Below are positions 48,520-60,900 of a DNA stretch of 64,000 nt, in pieces (within the stretch, counting starts at the first letter, position 1; each line of letters opens with the position of its first letter). The stretch is taken from the NCBI GenBank assembly GCA_937127435.1, contig CAKZLZ010000111.1:1-64000 (forward strand), in the 5' to 3' direction. The translations under genes and the position numbers were made by a program. Below the pieces are notes generated by a model. That model was not told the DNA's origin and did not search any database. It saw nothing but the letters and a program-made list of their open reading frames with translations. Source of the DNA: an uncultured Verrucomicrobiota bacterium. GTDB taxonomy: Bacteria; Verrucomicrobiota; Kiritimatiellia; SS1-B-03-39; UBA6053.

Positions 48520-48601
48520 GTGACACAGACATTCCTGTCTGTGGGCGACCCGCAGGGTCGAAGTGCCCTTCGGCTGTCACAGACAGGAATCTCTGTGTCA
48601 C
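48520..48601. repeat. 82-bp inverted repeat (GTGACACAGACATTCCTGTCTGTG family)
   Basis: Arms GTGACACAGACATTCCTGTCTGTG and CACAGACAGGAATCTCTGTGTCAC (23/24 complementary), inner CGACCC-GCA-GGGTCG hairpin. Confidence 0.9.
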
Positions 48602-49572
48602 TTTTTGAAATCCCCCGGTTCTACTTTGCGGGCGTACCAGGGGTATTGGTTTTCGTCAGCTCCTTCGGGTATGAAGCGCCAGCGTTTATACATCCAGCAC
48701 CAATACTGTGGTGTGTCGCGGATGACCCGGGTGACGGAATGGGTCATGCGCTGGGTCAGGTCCGCGACCGGATCTTCTGCATCGGGGTTTGCTTCCAGGG
48801 TGTCGTGCACGCTGACGGTATACAGACCTTTTTCATCGGGTACCGCTAAAACGGTAACGACCTTGGTCTTGGTTTTTACGGCCAGGGCGGCGGGGGCGGA
48901 ACTGACCGGTGCCTGTAGGCCGAAGACATCCACAAAAATGCCGCCGTCGCGCGGGCGGGTATTCTGGTCGAGGAGCACGGCCAGTTTTTGACGGTTTTTA
49001 AGCCCCTGCATCAGTTTCCGGGCGGCGCCTTGCTGGGGAATAATCACTTGGCCGGTCCGCTGCCGCAGCCAAATAAAGACTTTATCCGCGGACGCATTTT
49101 TCAAGGGGGCGGCGACCGAGAAGATGGGTTGACCGCGCAGGGCGAAGGATTGACCCAGGGTTTCCCAGTTTCCGTAATGGGCGGTGAGCTCTATTTGGGC
49201 TTCGTCTTCATACATCACTTGGGTGGAATCATCCCAAGTGAACCATTTCGTCAGACGTTTTTTGGGAAAGAAGGCAAACCAGATAATGTCGAGCACCAGC
49301 AGGGCAAAATGCTGATAGCATTTTCGCAGCAGGGCTTCTTTTTCTTCGGCGGACATTTCGTCAGCGAAGACAATATCCAAATTGGCGAGGCCGACCCGCT
49401 TCAGTTCGTCCGCATAGCGGAAGCCGACATTGCCGAAGAAGCGCGAGAGAGGGACCACGGCGCAACGGGGCAGGAGAGGGATCCAGCTAATCCCGAACAA
49501 CAGGGCTGCGGTTTCCGGCCAGGCGCGATACCAGGGACGGGTTTTTCTTTTAGGGGTGGAGCTTCCAGACAT
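48598..49572 (-). CDS. Lysophospholipid/lipid A acyltransferase (LpxL/HtrB-like)
   Basis: ELTAHYGNWETLGQSFALRGQPIFSVAAPLKN; DQNTRPRDGGIFVDVFG; stop codon within the inverted repeat. Confidence 0.9.
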   Translation of the reverse strand: MSGSSTPKRKTRPWYRAWPETAALLFGISWIPLLPRCAVVPLSRFFGNVGFRYADELKRVGLANLDIVFADEMSAEEKEALLRKCYQHFALLVLDIIWFAFFPKKRLTKWFTWDDSTQVMYEDEAQIELTAHYGNWETLGQSFALRGQPIFSVAAPLKNASADKVFIWLRQRTGQVIIPQQGAARKLMQGLKNRQKLAVLLDQNTRPRDGGIFVDVFGLQAPVSSAPAALAVKTKTKVVTVLAVPDEKGLYTVSVHDTLEANPDAEDPVADLTQRMTHSVTRVIRDTPQYWCWMYKRWRFIPEGADENQYPWYARKVEPGDFKK

Positions 49573-49635
49573 GCACATTCCGCTACCACAGGAAAGCGGG
49601 GAACGGAAGTGCATTTAAAAAGAGGAATTGATCCG

Positions 49636-49917
49636 TCAGCAAGTCGCTGCCATGGGGGACGTCCGAATCAGATCCATCAAATTTTTTTTCGCAAGCAGAT
49701 TCCGGATTTGCAGGGTGAGGGTGGCGTGTTGGCTACACAATTCACGGATCCGCAACAGGGCTTCCAGAGAGTTCGGAACCAGCAGGCAACCGGGGTTTAC
49801 CCCGTCCACAATATATTTTTGCAGTTCGACCGTTTCCTCACGAATCAGTTTCTGTTCGTTCTGGAGGAGAATCAGGCTCTCTTCAATAGGGCTTAGAGAA
49901 TTATTTTGCTTATGCAT
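49636..49917 (-). CDS. Small coiled-coil hypothetical protein
   Basis: 93 aa, helical heptad-like composition; no family recognised. Confidence 0.5.
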   Translation of the reverse strand: MHKQNNSLSPIEESLILLQNEQKLIREETVELQKYIVDGVNPGCLLVPNSLEALLRIRELCSQHATLTLQIRNLLAKKNLMDLIRTSPMAATC

Positions 49918-50024
49918 GTGCTTTCCTTCTGTAGGCCCCCCGGTGAGGGGGCAATTTGGTTACAGAAGGTCAGACACTTACGAATAATAATTGTTCAAAA
50001 TATTAACTAATTATTTCCGGGTGT

Positions 50025-50864
50025 CTAGAAGCGGTTTGCGGCTTTGGCGTTGCCGCGCATGCGTTTTTGTTTGGGGACCACGGGTTTTTCGAGGTAGAGG
50101 CTGTACCATTCTTCTCCCAGGCCCGCATTGGAAAATTTCTTTTCATTGCAGTTGGCGAGGTGTTCCCAGTTGCGGGTCAAGGTCTGGTTTCCAGTCACTT
50201 CTTTGCCCTTAAGCAAAATCTTGCGGGCTTTGTCGGCTTCGCCTTCTTTCATGTAAATCCAGGAAATCATGCCGTAAAGCAGGGTTGCCCGCTCTCCACG
50301 GAACCATTTCACCCGTTTTTTGAAGGTTTTCTCTGCGCCTTTAATGTCTTTGTTTTCGTATTGGCGGGCCATTTTCATGGCTGCGAGTATGGGTTCGGAC
50401 AGCATGGGCTGTTCAAAAATGTTTTTGGCTCCCAGCAGTTCATCCACCTGTTTAAATTCCTTTAATTGATAGAGGAATTGCAGGCGCATGGTGGCAATTT
50501 GCCGTCCCATCAACAGGTTCCACTTCTTGAAGGGCTCGAGTTTGGGGATAAACGCAAGGGAGTGTTTGATCATGGTCTTTTGCTCGCCTTCCAGTTCCCT
50601 TTGCATTTGGGTGGGGTTTCCGCCCGGACGGCTCTGAAACTTCTGCACTTTCAGGTTAATCCGGCTCTGGCCTTTCTGCATGATGGCTTGAAGTTCTTCC
50701 TGAACTTTCGCGATTTTTTTGCGAATCACGAAGCCAAACAGGATCATGGCCAGAAAAAATCCGGTGATCCCGTATCCGATGGCTGCGCCCATTCCCCAGT
50801 GATTGACGAAGCTGGCATAACCGCATCCGCCGCCGATAAGTAATGAAATAAGTAGTATAAGCAT
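50025..50864 (-). CDS. Hypothetical membrane protein with helical (TPR-like) region
   Basis: N-terminal TM hairpin (GCGYASFVNHWGMGAAIGYGITGFFLAMILFGFVI), then helical repeats. Confidence 0.7.
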   Translation of the reverse strand: MLILLISLLIGGGCGYASFVNHWGMGAAIGYGITGFFLAMILFGFVIRKKIAKVQEELQAIMQKGQSRINLKVQKFQSRPGGNPTQMQRELEGEQKTMIKHSLAFIPKLEPFKKWNLLMGRQIATMRLQFLYQLKEFKQVDELLGAKNIFEQPMLSEPILAAMKMARQYENKDIKGAEKTFKKRVKWFRGERATLLYGMISWIYMKEGEADKARKILLKGKEVTGNQTLTRNWEHLANCNEKKFSNAGLGEEWYSLYLEKPVVPKQKRMRGNAKAANRF

Positions 50865-51008
50865 GGTCTGCTTTCCTTTGTTTGTCCTTTTAGGTCAAAA
50901 ATCCGCCGTAAAGAGCTACAACGGTGTTGGAAGCGGTCTCTCTACTAGAGAGTCGCGGAAAAGTCACCCATTTTCCCTCTCAACCCATTTTCAGAGCCTG
51001 GAGGGCCT

Positions 51009-51776
51009 TTAGTTGGCTACGCCGGTTTTTTGGGCATATCCCTGAATGCCTTTGAGTATATCGGAGATAAATACGCCAACGGTGAGGATACTGCCGACTT
51101 GTTCCGCTTTGTTGAAGTGAATTTCTTCGCCGACTTTGATTTCGCGGGTGGAGTCTCCCACTTTCCGGGAAAGACTCAGGCTTTGGCCGGAGCCGTCGGT
51201 GGAGGGGGTTTGGACAATCTGAACCGACCGGATTTTCAGGGTGCGTTTGCCGTCGATGGCTTCTTCTTCAGTCAAAATGCCGTTTTTGGTCATCAGCGCT
51301 TTGCAAATATCCATCAGGATCAGGATGTGTTCGGAAACTTCGCAATCAATCCCGTAGGTGTCTTTCAGGTGTGCAAACTTTTCCACCAGAGGTTTTTGCA
51401 GAAATTCTGCCCGGCTTTGATTCGCAATTTTTTGCAGCTCCGCCTGATCGGTGCTGCCGGAGGCTTTGAAATCACAGAGCGCGCAAACGGTTCTGGCATC
51501 TTCAAGCAGGGGCATTACCAAGGCCAGACTATCGGATAAGGTATTGCGGAGCACCCACTGTTGGGTCGCGCGTTTGGCATTTTCAAAATCCAGGCGGTCG
51601 GTTTGGCGGGGCATCACCTGTAATTGGTTGGAAAACTCATCGTAATCCGCTTCCGTGGTTTTGCGTGAACCCGAAAGGAAGTAACTCAGCATATCATGGT
51701 TTTTCTGCAACGCTCCCAAATACTTGTTGGCGATTTCTTCAAGGCTGATTCGGGTTGTGGCGGCGCTGTCTGTCAT
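51009..51776 (-). CDS. Hypothetical protein
   Basis: ~255 aa from MTDSAATTRISLEEIANKYLG; divergent from the giant gene. Confidence 0.7.
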   Translation of the reverse strand: MTDSAATTRISLEEIANKYLGALQKNHDMLSYFLSGSRKTTEADYDEFSNQLQVMPRQTDRLDFENAKRATQQWVLRNTLSDSLALVMPLLEDARTVCALCDFKASGSTDQAELQKIANQSRAEFLQKPLVEKFAHLKDTYGIDCEVSEHILILMDICKALMTKNGILTEEEAIDGKRTLKIRSVQIVQTPSTDGSGQSLSLSRKVGDSTREIKVGEEIHFNKAEQVGSILTVGVFISDILKGIQGYAQKTGVAN

Positions 51777-51920
51777 AAAAATATACCTTTTGTCTAAATT
51801 CGAATTTGTTTTATCTAAAGTTCTCTCTGTCCACAAACAAGAATTTAAATCCATTAGATGAAACTATCTTCTTTACATGCTGTCATAGGTGTCTTTTATT
51901 GCTTAGTAAGGGTTTCAAGC

Positions 51921-54900
51921 ATGACTACAAAAAACAACCGATATCTTCCTGAGTGGAGGCGCCATCTTAGACGGGCGCCAAAAGTGAAGAAACAGTCTTC
52001 CTTTGAAATTGAAACCATGGAGCCAAGACTGCTCCTGAATGCGGCCTTGTACGATACCACGCCCACCACGCCGGATGCGGATGTACAGACACGTATCTCC
52101 ACGCAATTGTTGGAACTGTTCGACCAGTTGAGTGAACTTGGATTTGATATCAATGCCAATGATGCTTTAAATGAGCAACTCAAAGAAATTATCGCCCCTT
52201 TGCTCGGGCAGTCATTGGATGATTTACAGGAAGTGGAGATTGGGGACTTTTTTGAATTTGCGCGTAATACTGCACTTAAAACCTATTTAGAAGGAACCAA
52301 TCCGGATTCTGCAGGACTGGCGCTGGAAATTGACACCGCGATTGAGAGTATTGCCGGACTGTCCGCGAATGTCAGGGATGACTCTACCGCCAACCAGTTG
52401 GATATCTTCATCGAGATTGATACCTCGGGCAGTTCTCAGGAGGCTTTAAAGCTGGGGGATGCGGGTCAGGAATTTAACCTCGATCTGGACGAGGATGCCC
52501 TGGTCACGCTGGAGAGAAAGGAATCTTTCAGTTTCCGGATTCAGGCCGATTTATCCGACACCAGCGCAGCGGGATTGGGGGACAGCAAATTTCAGGTGGA
52601 GCTGGGCGAACTGGATGTATTGAGTGCGGAAGTACTGCACACGTCTACCAACAACCCCGTGGATGGCTGGGGCATTGAGGTGGGGTTGTTGGGAGCGGGG
52701 GAAGACGGGGTGACTTCCGGAGCCTATGTTTCCGCCAGTGACATCAGAATGAACATCACAGGGAAACTCGATTTGTCCGCCGGAGCGGGTGGCGACGGCA
52801 TTTTCTCACTGGATGAGATGAAAAGTTTTGGCGGTACATTTGATACCGCCTTTTCTTTTGATCTGCCCACCACGGCTTCCACGCCCACGGTGATTGGCCA
52901 GAATACGGCCAACATGAATTTGTCGGTGGATGTCTATAACGATGTGGCTTCCGATCAGCACATCGCCAGTCTGGACGGGGTCACGGGGATTCTCGGATTT
53001 CGGGACGACAATTTATTTGATGACCGTGCGCCCCTGGTGACCGCCGTCGATACCATGACCGCTTTTTCGCGCTTAACCACCAGTGATTTACTCGAAATGG
53101 TGAACAGTACGGTTTCGCTGATTGAAGCGATGGGAGTCTCCGGCGATTTGCAGGATTTGGTGCCGCTGCTGAATTTGTCTACCGGAGATGCCTACGCCTT
53201 TGGTGAAGCGTTCCGTACGGTGATGATGGGCCAGCTTCAAAATGAAGAGATGGTGCTGACCGCGGTGAATGCGCCCTCCACCCGTAAAGACGATGGGGGA
53301 ACCCTGGTTTCCGATCCCTTGGATTTCACCGGCGCAGCCGGATTCAATATCATGGTGGGTACCGGATCGCCGGTGGTCATTTCGCTGGCCACGGATATTG
53401 CCCGCCTCACGCTGGAAGATCTTCGCGATGATTTGAATACCGCATTGGATGCCGCTTTACCGGTAGGGCACGGGGTGGCCGCCCGCCTTTCCGCCGGAGA
53501 ATCTCCCCGGCTGGAATTGTTTGCGGATAGCGGTACTTCCTTTCTCGTGGCCGGGTTTGCCCCGGATGTAGACGGACTTTTGGATCTCGGTTTTAATACC
53601 CATGCCGAAGTCGTGCTCAGCGGGGACGGTCCATTGGGACAGCCTACCGGCACCAGCGAAGATGCCGAACGCTTTCAGTTGGACCGTTTGTTGTTTGAGT
53701 CCGCGGGGCCTTTGGATATGGCGGATTTCACCCAATCCCGACAGTTCAATGTAAGAGTAAACGGTGCAAGCGCAGTAACTGTGACTTTGGCAGGACGTTC
53801 TTATGCGGATATTTATTCCTTAACCACCTCGATTCGGAATCAGCTTATTTCCGAAGGGCTCTACAACAGCCTGGATGAAACCGGTGTGAATGTTCGGGTG
53901 ATGGGCGATGTTGGCAGTGAGGTGCTTCAATTTTACGGTGAGTCGGATGTCTACAAGTTACGGCTCACGGGTTCTGATCTCTCCAAATTCGGGTTGAGTA
54001 CCGGAACCCAAACCTCCCCCTACATGGATTTCGAGTTGAATGGGGATGGCGAAACCTACCGGGTATATTTGCCCGGAAACATGACCAACGGGGTCTTGGA
54101 TGTGGTTCCCAACTTTTCGATATCGGATTTGGTGCGGGATATCCGATTTGCTTTGAGTGAAACGACTTATCGGCAACTCGGAGGCGGAGGAGAGGAACAG
54201 GCGGGGCTGCTGGACGAATCGGCAGGAACCGGCATCGATGTGCGGGGAACCACCAACGCCGCCGGCGATCTGGATGGCGGTTTGCAGTTTTTTGCCCGCA
54301 ATCCGGGACTTGGCAGTGGCGAAGTGGCCTCGTTCGAAATTACCGGACAAACGGCATCTTTGTCGCATTTTAATTTTGATGCCGGGTTTAGAGATTCCAC
54401 TCCCTTTACCAGCGGTGAAATTTTCACCCAGGCGGCCTTCAATTCCGTTCAGGAGTTTGCGGCGATTCTGGCCAATGCGCCGACCACCCCTTTGGTGGGC
54501 ATTACCACCCCGGCCCCCAGCTTCAATACGGGCAACCTGACATTTACTTTTCCGATTGAGTTCAGCTACACGCCGGCGGATTTGACCGATGTGGAGTTGA
54601 ATCTGTCAGACAGCTACGACAAAATCAGCAATTTGCAGTCCGACAGTACGGTCACGGTTTCCCGAAGCAGCACCTCCAGTTTTGAATTCGAAGTGGCGTT
54701 AAAACCGGATACCAGCACTTCCGAAGCCTTGACGGTTGAACTCCCGGTGACGCTGATGGATTGGGACGGGGTGTTGTCGACCGATGCGGTGCTTCGCTTT
54801 ATTTTCGACGACGGGGTCGAACACGATATCCGCATCAATGAAGTGGATACATTAGCGAATGCGTCTACCCAGGATTTTGCGGACCTGGTGGCACTTGCCA

Positions 54901-57900
54901 TTGCGTCCGACGCAAATTTAGCCGGGAAAATTCTCGTGAGCGTCGAAAAAGATGCGGTGAACGATATCGAATCCATCTTTTTCACCACCGATCCGGCGAT
55001 GGTGGATACGCGGATGCTGCAATTGGTGATTCCCCCGGAAATCAGCTCGCCCGTGACCAGTACCAATGCGGCGGTGGATGTGCTCAATTTTGCTACCGGT
55101 GCGACCGCGTTTACTTCGGTGGCCGATACCCTGCATGCCACGGGAGCGCCGACTGGATTTAATACCTCGAATTACGCTTTGGTCAGCTTTGAGTTGCCGG
55201 ATGGAAGTATCGACACCATTTTGTTGGATCCGGAAGAAACCGCTGACAATACCCAGCTGGATTACCCCGGTGGCGATGGCGGGGTCGATCCTATCGGGAG
55301 TTACCCCGAAGCATTGGTGCGCGACCTCAATTTTGCCATCCAGCAGTCGTTGGAATTGACCACCTTGTATGATGCGAAAGTGGAAGCTTTTGTGGACAGC
55401 GACGGTTTTCTCGCATTCAGACTGAATGCGGATTTATTTCCGGATGATGGCTCTTTGGCCAATGAAGATTGGACGGTTACGGTTCAGGCCGATTATACGG
55501 AGGCGCAATACAATGGCTTGAATCTTGATTTAGGTTCGAAAGAACAAACCATTGCGGGCGCAACCCAGGATATTCGTCTCACTGCGGTTTCCGGTGCCTT
55601 TGGCGAAACCAATCCTTACAAACTGGATAATGGGGCGTCCTTTGATATTTCCATTAACGGGAGTGATTATGTCCGTTTGACCGTGCCGTCGAACACAGGT
55701 ACGCCTTCACAAGCAGATTTAATCGCCGCGTTTAATACCGCTTTAGCGGGAACGGCTGTCACTATTGGCGCATCCAACTTTGTGTTGTCTGATTTTCTGA
55801 AAGCCGCCACCTACGGGGACGGGAGCCGGATCAGTATTATTTCTTTAGATAATACCGCATCGGCGAATCCCGAAGTGAAAAGTTTCCGTTTGCTGCCTGC
55901 GGATGTGGCCGGGAACGAAGCGGTTTCGGTATTGGGCTTTTCGGCGGATGAGCAACTGACCGGTGCCCGCGGAGGCGAGAGTTTTATTGATGTATTGCAA
56001 TTGACCGGAACCGCAACCGTGGACGGCGTGACTGATGTTATTACTGCAACCGGCGGTTTCGGTTTTGCTGAATGGCAAGCATCCGGAGGAAATCTGGACC
56101 TGGTGGCGAGTTCCCGCACCAGTTTGGTAGAGGGTCTGAATACCCGCTTCCGCTTGAACGATTTGCTGGATACCGTTTCAGCGGGAACAATTTCCGATAT
56201 CAGTTCGACCCATGTCGATCCTTCGACCTATGCCACCCTGACCTTGGACACGCTCAGCTTTACCGATGACAGTCAGGGCGTGGCGATGTCCGGTTTGGTA
56301 TTCGGCAGCACCCCGACGATCACGATTTCCCATGCGTTAACCGGGGATTCTTTAAACAGCAGCATCAATGATTTTGCCGCTTTGCCCGATCCGGACGTCG
56401 CTTACTCAGAAACCAACGGCATGGAAAATCTCTACAAAATGGGATTTGAAGATGTGCTGGAGGGGCTTCAACGCACCGCTGATTTTGTGACCGATCAGAT
56501 GCGGATTGATCCGGATGGGGCCGGCGCGGGAAAAAATGCGTATTCCACCAAATTATTATTTGTGCGGGAGGGCATGCAGGAAATTTTTGATTTGGGTGCG
56601 GCCCTGGATGAAACCATTTCTGAACTGAACGATGCGCGTCCACGTACCTTGCAAGAGGTTCGCCGAAGTATTTCAGACCTGTTGCAGCTCAATTTCTCAG
56701 AAGTCGACGTCAGCCTTGAAACCTCTTTCCTTGCCGGGGCGCTCGACAGTGCTTCCGTGGTGATTCAGTTTCCCTTCATGCAGGCACTATCGGTTTCCCT
56801 GCCTTTATTTATTGATTTGGTGCAGTTGCGTGACCGATCCAGTGATCCGGCAATTGTCGATTTTGATTTGGCGGGTCTCAGTGCCCTGGCCAGCAGCCGC
56901 GCGAACCCCTTGGAGGTTTCCGTCAACTTGTTGGCGGAGTTGAATCTGGATATCGCGGTGCAGGCGGTAAAAGACGGGGTGGCGATTCAGCCCCGAACCC
57001 TTTTGCGGGATACCACCGAGATCCTGACGCACTTTAATATGGTGGGAGAAAACCTGAATGGCGATCTGCCGGTGGGCAACGCCCGCTTCCGGTTGACGAA
57101 TGGTCAGGTGGCGATCAATGCCCATGGGGAAGTGGCAAGTGATGATGCCAACGGCACGCCGGGTGTTTACAATAACGATGCACTGGTTGAGGGATATGTT
57201 GCCCCGGTACCGGTTACGGTTGAAGCGGCCACGACGGAGGAATTATCCGCCAGTTTCAGTGCCGGAACCCTTACCGCATCCGCGAATGGGTTGTTAAGTG
57301 TGGATGGGCATAGCGGATGGAGTGTGGGGGACCGGGTACTCATCAATCACCAGTCCGACAGCGCTGAAAACGGGGTGTACCGCATTACCCGGATCGGAAG
57401 TGCAAGCGAAGCCTGGGAGATGGAGCGGGCCACGGAAGGGGACAGTTCTGCGGAATTAAATACCACGGTATTTGAAGCGCAGCAGGGCGAAGACTATGCG
57501 GGCCGCCAGTTTGTGGTGACCGAACCCGTGGGCACCCTCAACACGGATCCTATTCGTTTTGCACGGTTGATTGATCCTGCAGTGTTTGAAATCAATCTCA
57601 ACGGGGATCAGGTTCTGGCCTATACTGTGATAGCGGCGACCACCAGTCAGTTGGATGCGGAATATGTGGAGACGGGTGATCCCACCAAGCCGAAAGCCTA
57701 TCGCGCTGAGCTGGTGGCGAACACAAACGGCTCCCTGAATTCTATTTCCACTACCCTGGCCAGTGGGCGGCAAGTGGTGGGAATTGACGGGGTGGGTTAC
57801 CTCGACATCAATGATTATGTATTGATCAAAGATCAGGTTTCAGATTCGAGTCTGGGCAATCCGGATATTCGCTATCAGAACGGCATTTACCGGGTGGCGG

Positions 57901-60900
57901 AACTGGGAGATGCGGATACGAAATGGCGCCTGGTGCGGGTGGACTGGGTGGATGAAATCAGTGAGTTTGACGAGTTGCGGGTAAAAGTCACTTCCGGCCG
58001 TGACAACATCGGGGATACCCTGATTCAGCAAACCACCACCTTAGGGGTTGAAGTTTCAGCGGGTGAGAATTTTGATTTTACCAGTGCATTGGAACGGGTG
58101 TATTCGAACTTCAACAGCTCCACTTTAGGATTTGATGCCTGGGCGGATATCAATCCCAATGGTCAGGCCCAGGCCTTGCTGCCCATGATCATTGTGGTGA
58201 CGGACAGCGATGGCAATGAAGTACTGGTGACCAAAGACACCTCTGAGTTAACCGAAGCACAGAAGCAGGACTCTGCCCTGGTGGCGGCGGCTCCTGATTT
58301 TGTTCCGGTAAACATCCGGGTGCTCAACGAACCGGTGAGTGGACGCACCGGTCTGGACCGTTTGTTTGATATTACGGTGCCGGCCAATGATCCGGGGATT
58401 GCCGCGCCGGTGGTGTTCTTCACCAATCCGGATGTTTCCGCCCGCAAACTGGAATTCCCGGCCCTGGGTCCGAATATTCCGCCGGTCGATGTGCTGAATA
58501 TTTTGCGCGATCCTTTCCTGATGGGAGAGGCGCTTGACCTCTCTTTATTCAATTTACAATTTGCGATCGACCAGGCACTCGGCAACCAGATTGCGCTGTT
58601 GGGTGGTTCCCTTCCGGACTATGTTCCCTTCATTGAAGAGTGGCGCAGTACCCTGACCAACCGGGTGCGGGATGAATTACGGGTCAATAAACTCAAGCCG
58701 ATCAATGCCATTTTAAATTCGCTGTACAGTGTGCTGGGTCCGAGTGGGGCGGGGTATTTGGCAGACAATAACGGGGACATGCTGATTACCCGGGATGATA
58801 TTCAGGTGCTGACTTTGGATGCGGCGGAGACGGCGACGGTTTGGGATCCGAATGATGCGGCCAATTATGACCGGAACGGCGCCAACGAAGAATTTGAACT
58901 CACGCCGACTTCCGCGGTAAGTCTGACCTTTGATTTTGATCTGCGGAAAACGATGTCAGACGACAGCAATGAGATCAATATTGACCGGATCGATCTCGGG
59001 GTGCCCGAACTCGGAATCACCTTTTCCAATGAAACCGCGGTTGTGAATTCCAGCGGAGACAAGGTGGACAAAACCGGCGGTATCAATTTGCGCACGGCTT
59101 TTCATTTGAATATGGGCTTCGGAGTCGATCTCCAGGACGGCTTCTTCCTTTACAACCCGGAAAACACTTCGCCGACGGATGACAATCCGTTGATGACCCT
59201 GGACATTGAAGCGGTATTGGATGGAGACCTGGCCACGCCGGGGATTCAAATTTTTGAACAGGCCAACCGCTCTTCCAGCTGGAATGAGTTAAATGTGCAG
59301 ATGGCAGACGGCATGGATGTTCCCGGTGCCGGCGATCTGGCCAGTGGATTCTACGGGACCTTTGACTTCACTTTCAATTCCGGCAGTGGCGGTTTGGACA
59401 ACCAACGCATTACCCTGGCTGATATGAACGCGCTGGCCACCCTCGGGGTGGATCAATTCGATGCGCCGGCAGAAGCGGATCCGCGTCTCTACGCACGCGG
59501 CATCATGGATTTCACTTTGAATGCCGATACCGATATCCACCTTCTGGTGGAAGGCGGCAAAGCCGGCGGAACATTTGGAAATTCCGGCATTCCGGATATC
59601 CAGTTTGAGTTTTATTATCAGGAACGTTTTGGCGACGGATACGCGTTGTTGAATTATGCGCCCATGGCGGCCCTCCAGGCCAGCGTGAATGGCGATCCGG
59701 ATATGCCGGAATTCCGTTATAACCGTCATTTAATCGATATCGTGGACATGGCCTACACCGGGCTGACCATTGATGTGGAAGGTTTCCTTGAAGGAAGTAT
59801 TTTTGAAGCCTTATTAAAATTTGAAGAAGGTTATTCCCATTTACGCCCGATTGTAGATTTTCTGTTGACCCCGGTGCCCGGCACAGAATGGATGAATGAA
59901 CCTTTCATTTTGGGAGATTTGTTTGGGAGCAGCTTTGTGACCTTCGCAAGCACAGTCAATCGTTTGTCAGATATGGTGCGGGTATTGGGGGAAGGCATTC
60001 AAGGTCCCGACCGTAAACCAAACTGGGCGAAACCCCGGATGAATTTAACGGTAGCTTCAAATTTAGGGCGGAAAACGTCTATAGTTAAGAAAATTAGAGG
60101 GAAGCTGGGGAGCGATGAGAAATACCAGAAATACTTGGACGATAATGAATTTTCGAGAGATATAAGATCTTTGGAGTCCAGTGACAGATCTGACACGATT
60201 CAATGGACAGATAACCCGCTCTACAGGGATTCGACCGTTACGGAAGAACAATCGAAAGCCCAACTTAAAGAGTCCTTTAAGGAAAAATTATTTACCCCCA
60301 ATAAATTTGCGGACCGGTTTGAGAAGTTCCGGGACAAAGGCTTTGCCATCAATCAGAAAGATGGAAAGTTGAAAAAGTTTGTTAAGAAACAAAGCAATGA
60401 AAGCTTGGCCAAGACCGATGCACGTCCGGGTTCCAAATCCCCGATTATCGGACTGACGGGTGGTGGTTTCCGCTTGGATTATGTGAAACCGGAAACCATT
60501 TTCCAGATTTTGAATGGGGAAACCGCAAATTTAACTTTCCTTGAATTGCCCCGGCTCGAGTTGGGCATTGCTTACCGTAAAAGCTTTCCGTTACCCGCTT
60601 TCCCGCCCTTGATCGCTACGGTCGGTGGACAGTTTAGTATCAACATCCATTTAAAATTCGGCTGGGATACCCAGGGGTTTTATTGGAGTACGCTTGATAC
60701 CTTTGGACAGGCGAGTCCGGCCTTTGGTCTTCAGGGCCGCTTCACGGTCGGGGTGGCATTAAGTGCCGGATTAATCGAGGCGGGGATTGAAGCCTTTTTC
60801 GAAATCGATGTCGATTTTAACTGGAACGATGTGACGGTGGACATTGCCAGTGCCAGCCGTACGACTTTCTTTACGCCGGTGGATGAAGATGCATTTCCGC

